NCBI GenBank assembly: GCA_001655205.1
Contig: LPNZ01005641.1
Location: 1 to 21,886, forward strand
DNA: 21,886 nucleotides
Reading direction: 5' to 3'
Source of the DNA: Lenisia limosa
Lineage: Eukaryota; Breviatea
In this document: positions 13,501 to 21,700 of the stretch, in pieces
Layout: the number at the start of each line of letters is the position of its first letter
Numbering within the stretch: the stretch's first letter is position 1
Program-made: the position numbers and the translations under genes
The notes under the pieces: model-generated
What the model was told of the DNA's origin: nothing
The model's input: only the letters and a program-made list of their open reading frames with translations
Database searches by the model: none

Positions 13501-16500
13501 CGGACGCGTACTGAGACAATTGGCGTGGTAGCGTTTTGCGTCTCTGAGAAGCTACAATGTCAACTCATCAGAAACAATTTCAGGAAACCAAATAGTCAAC
13601 AATACTAATACTGAATGAACAACTATCACAAGTGTTAACCAATTTGAACTTAAACTCAACGGTATCCACTCTCTGTGTTCGTCCATACCACCACAACTAT
13701 CATCACAATAACTGTTCACAAAAATAGCCCACTTTTCTGTATTCCGGAAGGTTGGCCAAGTCAGCCAGTCCACCACGAGCTGAACGGAGCCTGCAATGTC
13801 AATGTCGACAGTTCAAGAGATATTTTGAAAACTGGTATCATTGACATCTATCTCGGTCTCTCAAACCTCTGCGAGACCAAATCGGATGCTCTCCTATAGA
13901 GCATGTAACGAATCGACATCGACTGTTCAGTAGCCATGGCCTAGAGGGGTGATGGTCCGCCGGGGATTATGATGAAAACATCAGTTAATTTTACCCCCCC
14001 CCCCCCCNNNNNNNNNNNNNNNNNNNNNNNNNNNNNNNNNNNNNNNNNNNNNNNNNNNNNNNNNNNNNNNNNNNNNNNNNNNNNNNNNNNNNNGGCCGCG
14101 ACATGAGAGCAGAGAGCAAGGAAGTAGGGCGAAACGGCTGGGTGGTAAATGAAAGGAGCGGGAGGGTTTTGCATTTTTAATGTAAGATAACATTGCGTCT
14201 GTACTCGTAAGGGATGGTTTATGCTAATAGTGTCATTTTGGTGCGAATAAGACCTACTCTCAATCACAAAAATAACGACCGAGGAAATTTAGTTAACACC
14301 ACATTTCCAAAAAATAAACAGTCAACAATAATATAACTAACGAGAATCTTGAGGGATAACGGTTAAGTCCATGTAAGGATGTACGGCCACAAGCATCTGT
14401 TGATACTCATCGGACCTGTATAAGTTAACCTAGGTATTGCTGAAACCCAATCTATTGCTTATATAAACAGTTAACTGATGATATCATATGATAAAAACGT
14501 ACATACATATAAATCATACGTTATATTAGTCGGATATCCGAGGCAACATAAATAAAGCCCCAACAAACTCGCGTGAAAAATTGGTGAGCTGACGAGAAAC
14601 AATTTCGAACTCATAGCAATCCTTGATAGGTGGCATGCCTGCAAAGATGATCAGGGTAATATGTGAAGTTTATTTTGGGACAAGTCATATATAGCTGCAT
14701 CTAAAGATGTCCTGACTTCCTGAAAGACAGGTATCATGGCGACAATAATGTGATTATATAGTGAGTTCAGTCTATTTGGGACAATTATAACACCCCCCCC
14801 CATCCATAAAACTGAACCTCAGGTATAACCACCACATGCTCACAGAGGACATCATCGCGATCAAGAGTAAACTTGAACTTCCCCCTTCTTGTAACTGCTT
14901 TGTCAATACTTATCACATGAAAACTTCAGATAAGAATTCTTACGCTGAGTGGTGTTTTTTTATTTGTATTTTTGGTAACAATAATAAAGATACAGAGAAG
15001 GGAGTGTGGAGGGTCGCGTTAATTGTTTTGAATAACATATCAGTTGTACATTCAAAAAGTTCCAATAGCAAACCGATCAAAGCACATATGCCTGGGATGA
15101 GAATCAAGATAGGTCCGAGAAGAACAGATGTAAACACCACGTCGTTGTCAATACTAAAAATTTCCATGCCGGAGAGAGCTAGGCCAAACCAGCCGAGCAG
15201 GAGTGATGCGGAACCAACCTACACAGTAACAATGAAACGATATGGAGAGAGGAGAGGGGGTAGGAGGGGAATGGATCTTATATGTCAACATACAGCGCAA
15301 TTTGACCACGTGACGTAGAAGGGAAGGAAGTGCCAAATAACGTAGGCTAGCCAGGTGAAGGCCAGTCCTGCAATACCATAGTAGTATAGATCTGAAAGAT
15401 GAGATGGTGGCTTTATTTCGGTACTACAGAGACTTTAGAAATCTGCTCGTATGTAACAGAAAGCAAGAATTTAGGTTGTAGAAGTGGAGAGAATCGTGAA
15501 GACTGCCACTTACTATGGTCCAGAATAGCAGTTTTGGCCGCAAGCGTCACCAGCACAATCACCATAAACTGCTTTTGGACAAACGAATGGGGGCTAGCAA
15601 AAAGTTGCGAGCAGCGCTGAATTGTGTGTTATATAGGAAAGACAAGTAAGTGTACAATAATGTAGAGTTATGATTTATCCATTCCCTATAAAAAACAACT
15701 TGATGATATGTAGTATATTACATGTGTAATATAATCTTAAATCTGATACAAGCTAAGTTAAGTTAACCCCTTACAGGATCGTCAAAATAATACAACATTG
15801 TGTAGAATACCATGAAGGCAGAAAACATCACAAACGCAATTGCAGTCTACAATGGTAAAGTTCAATATTGATCTACAACGCCTTCATATGGAAGAAAATA
15901 GAATGTACTTCATGAATCTAAAGCCCATTCATAACTACAGCGCATTCCAATACTGCGACTTCATAAGGAACATGGTCTAGGCTTTAGCCCTCGGGTACTA
16001 AGCCCAAACACAACCCACCACAATGACCAAAGGGAGGCGGCTGGATGCAAAACAGTCACCATCGAAGTACCGCATTGTGACAGAGGATCGGGAGTAGTCG
16101 CATGTTAGAGGGTGTAGTAGCAGGCGTGCTATGCGGGTAAGGAATTTGCAACCGATATATCGTATAATAAACAGAATACAGAGTAAATATAAATTGGGTG
16201 AGGAATTCAATATTACATGCATGTATGCAGAAATAGAAACATACAAAGCTTACATCTTATTTCTATCCAATACTATTGATTCGTAGTATACTGAATCCGC
16301 GATCCACCAACTCCAGATAGAGAACGTACCAATAGGGATAAATAATGGACCGGTTACAAAGTTGGTGAAAGTGAAAAAGAGCTTAAGCCGGGTGGGTGAC
16401 ACTTCATGATGTTGCACAATCTTGATTGGTCAGTATGAATTAAAAGTGTGTGTTTATTTTTTGGTATTGTAACTGTATTACACACATATACCACAAGGAC

Positions 16501-18039
16501 TATCTTAATAAACCTTTAATTAATCCCATACCATCACCATCAACAAACTGAGAGAAGAAATCCAACATACCCGAGACTCTAAGGTACACCAGGCAACTTG
16601 GATGCAAACAAGAGCGGTCTAAATAATTATTAAAAAGGTGCAATGAATATAATGCGAAAGCAGCAAGACCAAAGAAGAGTGCCGGAATATATACATGTTG
16701 CTATGTGTATAAAAACCATGACATCCGCCTTACCGCTCCGAAAGCCCAAAAGTTGACTGTGGACTCAGAAATTCCATATTCCGGCCACCAAATGGGGAAA
16801 GTGGTGTAGAAAACCGGCCAAACCTATGGACAATGATTGAAAATATTCGACTAATAGCGGTGAATCTTTCAACATCTGTTTGTATCTCTATCAACCAGGA
16901 ATTGTCGTAATTGTTGCTCACCGCAGGGTCGAAAAACTCGATGATTGGGAATGACGGGTCGATGAACAAGGTCACTAGTTCTACAGATGTTAGTTAACGA
17001 AATTTCGAGACGCAAGATACTTATTCCTTGAACAAGATACATGCATGATATGATACAAAACATGACGATATTTAAGCATTAATGCCCATACTTTGTTCCA
17101 AAAACCTTGATCAAGTACCCCCTCCCACGAAGAAACATAAGAGCAAAGCAAAGGGCTGAGAGCAGACGATGCGGTCGCGCAGCCTCAATTCCTTTGTAAA
17201 CTGGGAGGGAGGGAGGGGGGCGGGTAAACATTTGTCCAACATTACAGTTTTAAACCCCCAAAGATCAGTTACTCACAATGGTTCCCCTAATTAATGTGAT
17301 CTAATATGCACCTTCAACCCCCTCCCCTAGGCCACTCCCCCACAGTGTTTGAAAAAGCCATCTTCAACGAACTGAACAAAGCTGACGGCCGTTGAGGCAA
17401 CCCTGTTTGGGTAAAAATAGAGGAGGAAAATGGAGGTTGCAGTAAAATGCCCAATGCTCTTTAGTCTAGCTAAACAGAAAAGAGAATAGCCATTAACTAA
17501 AATAAAAGAAAGTTTATATAAGGAGGCCAATTTCTAAAAAAAAAAAANNNNNNNNNNNNNNNNNNNNNNNNNNNNNNNNNNNNNNNNNNNNNNNNNNNNN
17601 NNNNNNNNNNNNNNNNNNNNNNNNNNNNNNNNNNNNNNNNNNTCTGAATAAAGTGCCCATACTGACACTCTTCTCAAATCTCAAAAGGACCCAATCACTC
17701 GAATGAATAAGAATACTCGAGAAATATTTGCTTGACTCACTAAATCGCCACCTATGTAATCTAAACCCTGCGACAGAACAGAAGGCCTAAGATCGCGAAT
17801 CATAACTCAATACAGGCAACAACCATAAGTCCAACGGTATGCCTTAAACATATTTATTTGGTACGATTTTGCTTATTAAAGACGGAATGGTGCCCATAAT
17901 TAGACTACAATAAGAACACCATGCAGGCCTAACCGAACAAATCGCCCAGAATGCATTGCGTCCTTTATCCCCCCAGAGCTCACGTAGATGTTCTTGTTGA
18001 AGTTGAAGACGGTACAGTTAAGCCGTCGAAGTCGGACAT
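646..18039 (-). CDS. Giant TmcB-like multi-module receptor fused to a class III nucleotidyl cyclase (3' end beyond window)
   Basis: I rebuilt 68 minus-strand exons (plus one partly inside the gap at 14008-14093) by joining GT...AG introns whose phases match; nearly all junctions agree exactly. The first ATG is at 18039, preceded by an in-frame TAA. Order of parts: polytopic TmcB-type core, helical cytosolic linker, four TM-ectodomain-TM modules, coiled coil, then the start of a class III cyclase domain (LPERITKRLANGE ... HYDSVS). The topology is coherent: eight module membrane segments alternate, every ectodomain carries N-glycosylation sequons, and the cyclase ends in the cytosol. The expected reaction is ATP to cAMP or GTP to cGMP; the base-selecting residues are not in view. 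Weak points are exons 44-45 and 50-56, where alternative splice sites exist, and one missing exon near 14008-14137. The alternative is that two or three gene models are abutted here, but the phase-compatible joins argue against that. Confidence 0.75.
1729..3580 (-). CDS. Cytosolic loop and TM-ectodomain-TM module 4
   Basis: Exons: 3536-3580 (loop, VFLSAHRRSKVTLHP), 3068-3178, 2924-2980, 2741-2787, 2548-2643, 2311-2452, 2170-2238, 1979-2036, 1729-1801. Entry helix LIGFCILFAIVLVVLLYVV; exit helix TAISVSLIIFILVI followed by RRAERHV. The ectodomain is about 190 residues and includes GYISNNLIRSTAETEFW, LGNAAETTMINVLDCDAS, YENTTPLDVPGYHFTGEGGY and SANLTTSNRQYQLL; sequons NTT and NLT. The lower end of the 2311-2452 exon could instead be 2341. 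The 2170-2238 exon could extend to 2132 using a stronger donor, but then phase fails with the next exon. A 35-base piece of the 3068-3178 exon is duplicated in the preceding intron. Confidence 0.65.
3132..3166. repeat. 35-bp direct repeat, exon copy
   Basis: Identical to 3237-3271. This copy lies within the coding exon 3068-3178 and encodes the residues LNKPRLQMLIGF at the start of a membrane helix of module 4. Confidence 0.95.
3237..3271. repeat. 35-bp direct repeat, intron copy with hairpin arms
   Basis: Exact copy of 3132-3166, placed in the intron 3179-3535. It is flanked so that 3225-3236 (atactcaacaag) and 3263-3274 (cttgttgagtat) are perfect reverse complements. The copy is non-coding: after the shared residues the frame runs on without the membrane helix. 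Confidence 0.95.
3734..5918 (-). CDS. Cytosolic loop and TM-ectodomain-TM module 3
   Basis: Exons: 5766-5918, 5492-5569, 5255-5323, 4954-5067, 4794-4859, 4496-4633, 4435-4451 (17 bases), 4113-4155, 3734-3844. The first exon carries a short cytosolic loop (MSSSAAARKELSHLQKQ) and a membrane helix (RLGLICFITTILAALFFIV). The ectodomain is about 190 residues: ETRFIERLATNNHYTDTFN, SARIFIQTGDLKAYLEFY, and the ending YTNSTYDQTRSSDEL; sequons NAT and NST. The exit helix is TAIITTPIIVLLMMLL. Ends of the 5th-to-7th introns are the least certain: the exon at 4954-5067 has a stronger donor at 4925 whose phase does not fit, and the 17-base exon (DIQTF) is chosen because it matches DTLSF in module 2. A gap (3953-4040) lies inside the last intron. 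Confidence 0.6.
3953..4040. other. Assembly gap
   Basis: Run of N in an intron of module 3, next to a C12 tract (3932-3943). Confidence 1.
6020..8091 (-). CDS. TM-ectodomain-TM module 2
   Basis: Exons: 7943-8091, 7725-7845, 7398-7562, 7243-7339, 7065-7170, 6186-6212 (27 bases), 6020-6118. The entry helix is MLLVDIASLLVILALAYTLL; the ectodomain is about 190 residues with sequons NVS and NKT; the exit helix is SVFSITAVICTVFYAIVAI followed by basic RRQRHIS. The ectodomain ends YTNKTYDLTRPKTEL, closely matching the end of module 3. If the frame ran on it would stop two codons after EL at a TGA (7057-7059); a GTTGGC donor sits exactly at that point, and module 3 has a donor at the same residue. 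The 852-base intron 6213-7064 is the longest here and contains an inverted-repeat element. The tiny exon 6186-6212 (DTLSFIDDT) is inferred from phase and from similarity to module 3. Confidence 0.65.
6561..6967. mobile_element. MITE-like element with terminal inverted repeats in a long intron
   Basis: Bases 6561-6596 and the reverse complement of 6932-6967 match at 35 of 36 positions; similarity continues weakly outward through catatgata motifs (to about 6544 and 6980). The interior of about 335 bases is AT-rich and has no coding frame. It lies in the 852-base intron 6213-7064, the longest in the gene. Short non-coding interior plus long inverted ends fits a miniature inverted-repeat element or foldback; no clear target-site duplication was identified. 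Confidence 0.55.
8249..10754 (-). CDS. Ser/acid-rich cytosolic linker between modules 1 and 2
   Basis: Exons: 10632-10754, 10413-10488, 10253-10325, 9618-9684, 9264-9362, 9138-9195, 8935-8991, 8687-8764, 8464-8536, 8249-8325; all ten join in phase. It encodes about 260 residues. The first exon looks folded (WIVVMNSFHHITPGTATAII, then CLYHCHKPLEAVLR). The rest is low-complexity: an SR-like run (SRKSNRSRSSHASSS), an acidic run (NEDYDDGGLEHLDD) and a Pro/Lys segment (EEKSPPPLKH). This looks like a disordered, phosphorylatable linker. A TAG at 8461-8463 would end the frame after DDRVM, but it overlaps a GTAGGA donor, and the join to the exon at 8325 preserves phase (RVITDDIRPS), so I read through. 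The intron 9685-10252 is unusually long and holds a retroelement remnant. Confidence 0.65.
9793..10158 (+). mobile_element. Decayed retroelement gag-like remnant inside an intron (antisense to host gene)
   Basis: The plus strand holds one frame open from 9793 to 10155 except for one internal TAA after LDLMRE (around 9999). It reads PQTFSGYPLAAEWAQYV, then VKKHYAPHYHLDLMRE, LRFSKEDRK, and NCSNQYDIAATYIDEEFR before a TGA. The order 'PxxFSG ... W', 'VKKHYAP ... R', 'RFxxxxR', 'NCxxxxx' is that of Ty3/gypsy-type capsid (gag) domains as I recall them. It sits within the intron 9685-10252, by far longer than its neighbours, and runs opposite to the host gene. No zinc knuckle, protease, reverse transcriptase or LTR is seen, so this is a fragment. 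The internal stop marks it as dead. Confidence 0.4.
10855..12344 (-). CDS. TM-ectodomain-TM module 1
   Basis: Exons: 12233-12344, 11940-12053, 11795-11866, 11649-11726, 11430-11522, 11111-11251, 10855-10940, all in phase. The first exon is a membrane helix (GFYLVSIVIIITSIMMNLL). Then follows an ectodomain of about 180 residues rich in helix-forming stretches, including GDRLASMSAIGHHAYRLVHH, FGTANSRLLLGSDGFSP, KINYLNKENSIFVQHYLEDT and a Cys pair in TTCLATNCPTADYE. Sequons NTT and NLT fit an extracellular location. The closing exon is a membrane helix (VVLGCGFAIVVVLMMVTL) with a basic cytosolic stop (NIRKWTRE). The ligand is unknown. The Leu-Leu-x-Gly motif after a Ser/Arg pair is typical of what I recall of TmcB-family inter-membrane segments. 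Confidence 0.75.
12490..14137 (-). CDS. Cytosolic TmcB-type helical linker exons
   Basis: Exons: a partial one ending at 14137 and running into the gap (VSPYFLALCSHVAA), then 13867-13940, 13733-13790, 13512-13551, 13355-13431, 13093-13172, 12811-12881, 12613-12664 and 12490-12532. All complete junctions join in phase. Recognisable elements in order: SIRYMLYRR, LPEYRKLLRDAKRYHANCL, HVREFWTRVSRP, SEAAAEDAFSKL, and AYIKFVSEVKNN. This series (a Tyr-rich basic helix, a His-containing helix, REFW, an Ala/Glu helix, then AYxxFxxEVxN) is the strongest TmcB signature in the window, as family members carry a segment of the form RAYGRFLEEVKND after half-TPR-like helices. Many TmcB relatives have a PAS domain next; here only DEEEDKVSS and a short basic stretch (RPKNPSKLLR) separate it from the next membrane helix. 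Confidence 0.7.
13941..14341 (-). other. Region of missing exon between exons 15 and 16
   Basis: Exon 15 leaves in phase 1 and the next clear exon (upper end 13940) enters in phase 0, so at least one exon is needed between. The best candidate starts at 14137 after a CCCAG acceptor (VSPYFLALCSHVAA) and runs into the gap. A C14 tract (13994-14007) abuts the other side of the gap. The remaining sequence shows nothing I can assign. Confidence 0.5.
14008..14093. other. Assembly gap
   Basis: Run of N abutting a C14 tract; very likely hides part of a coding exon of the TmcB-type linker. Confidence 1.
14342..18039 (-). CDS. Exons 1-15: N-terminal polytopic TmcB-type membrane core
   Basis: Exons: 17984-18039 (start), 17344-17465, 17129-17200, 16922-16974, 16734-16823, 16571-16618, 16330-16420, 16010-16128, 15775-15846, 15514-15616, 15315-15391, 15050-15218, 14818-14894, 14569-14621, 14342-14415. 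The protein has about nine to ten hydrophobic segments, for example FTATSIFLLYFYP, LLSALCFALMFLLTLFI, LKLFFTFTNFVTGPLFIPIA, AFVMFSAFMVFYTMLYYF, FMVIVLVTLAAKTAIL, GIAGLAFTWLAYVIWHFLP and LLGPILILIPGICALIGLLL. The Cys-bearing segment between exons 7 and 9 (LLLHPLTCDYSRSS ... DGDC) and the following YEFEIVSRQ stretch resemble the layout I associate with Dictyostelium/ciliate 'tiny macrocysts' TmcB-type proteins, where a polytopic region leads into a helical soluble segment. The family call is from recalled pattern, not a search. Intron 1 contains a gap, so an extra exon could be hidden there. Confidence 0.65.
17466..17983 (-). other. First intron of the receptor gene, containing a gap
   Basis: Donor GTGAGC at 17983 and acceptor ...TAGCTAG at 17466 agree in phase. 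An A-run precedes the gap 17548-17642. No further exon is visible, though one could be hidden by the gap. Confidence 0.55.
17548..17642. other. Assembly gap
   Basis: Run of N after an A-run in the first intron of the receptor gene. Confidence 1.
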
Positions 18040-18179
18040 GGACTCCAAGTTGAGGGCTATTTAGCAGATATATGCAGTTACTCTCTTGAAATCAATATAA
18101 AATGTGTATACTATAATATACCTTTCAGATTTTTTGATTACGTGCAACTTCTTGTTTGTTTTCCGACGGGTGGACCATG

Positions 18180-18187
18180 TGACGTCA
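18180..18187. promoter_or_regulatory. Perfect TGACGTCA palindrome (CRE/ATF-like site)
   Basis: The 8-base palindrome lies about 140 bases upstream of the receptor cyclase ATG inside the GC-rich block. TGACGTCA is the classic binding site of bZIP factors of the CREB/ATF class. That it precedes a cyclase gene is suggestive, but an 8-mer can occur by chance and the host's bZIP factors are unknown. Confidence 0.3.
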
Positions 18188-18698
18188 TGCGTTTTTCTGG
18201 CTTCCGCGTTGCTCCCCGCGGCTCCGTGCCTTTTTTGTCGCTCTTGCTTCCCCGAGCCCGGCCCTTCATGGATGGACTGGGGAAGACCTGTTAAACGCCG
18301 GGGGTCCAAAGACTTGGACTAGACCCATGGACCGGGGAATCCTCCTCTCTCGCACTCCCCATTCTGCCCAGCTGCTGCCCGGTTCCAGTTTCCCTCCCAG
18401 TTCCCTCCATACATCTTGTTGCTGTCATCTCCAAGTCATCTCTCAATTTTTTTTGTGCCGCCTTGGCATGGTGCTTTTATTATATAGCACTTGCTTGAAA
18501 TCTGCTGAGGGTCCACGTAGTCAAGCGTCATGTTGAATAGTGGGGTTTCATTTGACCTTTGGGGGCAATGTAGTGGAAGTGCAGCTTCTGAACGTGAAAG
18601 GGTTTGATTATAACTCTTATGGCTTGAGGCTTAAGACAATCATTTGCCTAACAACACACAGCTTTCTGGGTACCTCCCCAAACTAGTCATAAATGTTG

Positions 18699-18714
18699 TT
18701 TTTTTTAAAAAAAA
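18699..18714. other. T8A8 palindrome downstream of the acidic-protein gene
   Basis: Eight T followed by eight A, about 50 bases past the TAG at 18765-18767 on the transcribed side. It could mark a 3'-end or nucleosome-free element; there is no AATAAA nearby. Confidence 0.3.
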
Positions 18715-18764
18715 GACAGGAAGTTGGATAGATAGAATGGATTATATTAGACTAATTTTAAATA

Positions 18765-21700
18765 CTAAACGAGGTTTCCCATGACTTCAAGGTCTTCCAT
18801 ACTGGCAAACTCATCGTCACTGGTCATGAGGGAGTTGGTTTCTGAGTGCTACAAGGGGTGTGAATAAACGCACGCGCAAAATATTTGGCAATGTTGAAAA
18901 TCTTGCCTGTCAGAAATTCCTGACAATTAGCACAGAACAAAGCCTCTTATTTACCATTTCCCACGACCTCCTCCTACATCTTCATCATCATCAGAAGAAG
19001 ACATCATTGAAATTGACGCATCAAAGAAGTTTGAACCTTGGAAAGTAAGAGGTCTTCTTTTGAACATTTGCAAAGAATATTCAATATACTGTCACAAAAA
19101 AAAATAGTTAATATAATATAACACAGAAAGCTCTGTACAGAGTTGTGTAAGGTAAATGATTGGGTGAATTAATACTATACTATAATGCAATCTTTATATG
19201 CGTGATGGTGTGTACCGCCAGATACAACCTTTTGTATTTCTCATTGCTATATAGATATGTATATGATATACTAGTATATATATATAATTATATAATACTG
19301 TAATATCAGCCTGAACCATCATATTATGGTGGTGGTTAACAAAGTGCAACCCCCTCCCCCACCCTCAGGTGCAGGGAGCATTTGGTCGTCATCAGAGTCG
19401 CTCTCTGGTTCGGTATCTTCAGCCTCATAGTCATCGGATTTCATGTCTTCGATGTTCTAGGTAGGATAAGAACTTGTTGGCTTTCTAGACGATGGTAAGT
19501 AAACTTAAAACCAAAAGCGTGGGTGGACATTTTTTTGGGGTAATTTTAGTCGACATTTTGTAATATTGTAAGAAAAGAAATATGAGCGCTCTGATATTGT
19601 CGTTTTCACATTTCCCAAGGAGATGTAGNNNNNNNNNNNNNNNNNNNNNNNNNNNNNNNNNNNNNNNNNNNNNNNNNNNNNNNNNNNNNNNNNNNNNNNN
19701 NGGGTGCGGGTGGGGGGGTATACGTAAATATACTGCATCATTTGTTCCCTGCAGACTTTGACGCTATTTTGGCCAAAGGAGACCTTCAAATCTTCACGAG
19801 CTGAAACAAAATTCTCCTCATCAAAATCTGGATGTTAAGGGGAAGGGGGTGAGTATTTGAAACAACAATCATCCTTATATACTGAGACAAGAGAGGTGGG
19901 GGCGGGGGGTCCCATGAAACAATAGACTCATGTAGGGGCGNNNNNNNNNNNNNNNNNNNNNNNNNNNNNNNNNNNNNNNNNNNNNNNNNNNNNNNNNNNN
20001 NNNNNNNNNNNNNGATTTGGACATTTTCTTCCTCTAATGAGGCAAATTCCTGATTTCACAATGTTCAATGCATTGTTTTTTCTCTTTTCTCTTTTCAAAC
20101 GAAATAACAATCAATTTGGAGAGTAAAGGATAGAGATCGGAAATTGTTAGATATCAAACTAAAAAGAAAAAAAGAGTTGGGTTCGTAATCTGGGAATCTT
20201 GGGTTTTCTTTTGATTCGGCCAGAGGGAATCAACATTTCATCTTTTTGGAACCCTTCTTACTAACCTTGGAGAGGAGAACTGACAAAACGGAAGGACGAG
20301 TCTATACTGTGAAAATGCGTAGTGGATGGGAAAATAACGATTGTTGTAGCTAAATGAGCATAAAGAAATTGACACATTCACTCGCTTTGAATCCCCAGCT
20401 GCTTGGCTACCAATACCGTCAAGATTCTTACAAACACTAAATGTTGACGACATACACATATAATATACGTATGTATGTACGTGCAGTTTATGTAAATGTT
20501 GATCATGTGTCAAAATTGATAAAACTAAGAAAAATCCATACCATTTGTGATAGAAATGCAAATCCATGCCACTGTATGGACAACTTTGTGAGTCGACCTT
20601 AATGCCCAATACCTCCCCCACATTCTGCTGTTGGGCTATCGGACACAGCAGGCTCCATTTTCGGTATTCCAAGACCTTGGGCTTGCCGTTCTNNNNNNNN
20701 NNNNNNNNNNNNNNNNNNNNNNNNNNNNNNNNNNNNNNNNNNNNNNNNNNNNNNNNNNNNNNNNNNNNNNNNNNNNNNNNNNNNNNNNNNNNNNNNNNNN
20801 NNNNNNNNNNNNNNNNNNNATGAACCCGAGGGAGCTCAGTTAACTTGAAGAATAGCATAAAACAAACACAAGAGGCAACAGTTTAGAAAGGGCAATGTGT
20901 GCAGTACCAAATTATGTTACAAGACTATCAAAAAAAAGGTGACCAAAATAGACCCTGTCCCACATTTTGTGAAGGCTTATACGTTTCACCATCGCCTTCA
21001 TCCGCATCCTCGTCATCCGAAGCCATAGTTGACTCCCCACTTGAAGAATGTTCAACTATGCTGCCATTGTCACTACCACTTTCGTCTTCGTCACTTTCTT
21101 CGTTTTCTTCCACTGCCTTAGCAACTGGTGGGGGGCTGCGGTGTGAAACGAGGGGGGGGTGAAGAATTATCAATAAATATAAAGCAAAATAGTGTTAATG
21201 TATTCAACAAAACAAAAAACAAAAATGGTCTTTGTGCGAATAAAGCGAGATGCCTACTTCAGCGAGACAGGGGCCAGAACAGGGGATGGGAGAACAGCGG
21301 GTGTAACGTCATCATCTTTTTTGGGTTCATCGGCCTGGGAAATGTCGTCACTGGGTGCAGGGCGGGAGGGGAGTGAACTAAACGCATGTGCGGCACTATT
21401 GCGGTAGCGCGCAGCCATCGACGCCATCGACATACCAGGGCCCCTGGAGGGAGTGAAGCGTGGAGAGATAAAGCTCAAAGATCATTTACACGAAAATATA
21501 TCATGAAATGAAGCATAAATGTCATCATTTTCACAAATTATTACAAAACGATTGGGTAATTTCAGATAGTATAACAAAGATGCATGATTCACATATCCCC
21601 AACGCTTGGAAACACACTACAATCCTAAAACAGACGAAATATTTAGATAAATCCTTGGTCTTTGTCGGTATTTAACTAGATGGTACTTTTAGAAGAGAAA

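Larger units (their letters stand above)
18040..18764 (-). promoter_or_regulatory. Intergenic region: 3' flank of the acidic-protein gene and upstream region of the receptor cyclase
   Basis: No exon with convincing phase is seen here. The 18150-18460 stretch is much richer in G+C than anything else nearby, with CpG-containing words (cgcgg, ccggg). This would fit a promoter/5' UTR of the minus-strand receptor gene or an unrecognised GC-rich upstream exon. On the minus strand one frame is open from about 18318 to 18133 (containing KQERQKRHGAAGSNAEARK) but it does not join in phase to the start exon. No TATA box or polyadenylation signal can be assigned with confidence. Confidence 0.4.

Noticed and set aside
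13935-13937. ATG of MATEQSMSIRY as the start of an independent gene
   Set aside because: It follows a CCTCTAG acceptor, and the sequence fits mid-family TmcB linker sequence rather than an N terminus; upstream exons supply the missing membrane core.
14836-15318. 160-residue plus-strand frame
   Set aside because: It overlaps two well-supported minus-strand membrane exons (14818-14894 and 15050-15218) and its own sequence lacks any family-like pattern.
19261-19300. TA-rich tract as a CRISPR-like or regulatory array
   Set aside because: It is a simple AT microsatellite with no spacer structure, in eukaryotic DNA.
20238-20858. 206-residue continuous minus-strand frame across a gap
   Set aside because: Most of it is intron-like; only 20542-20834 (with gap) and a short piece at 20382-20406, read through splice sites, are plausible.
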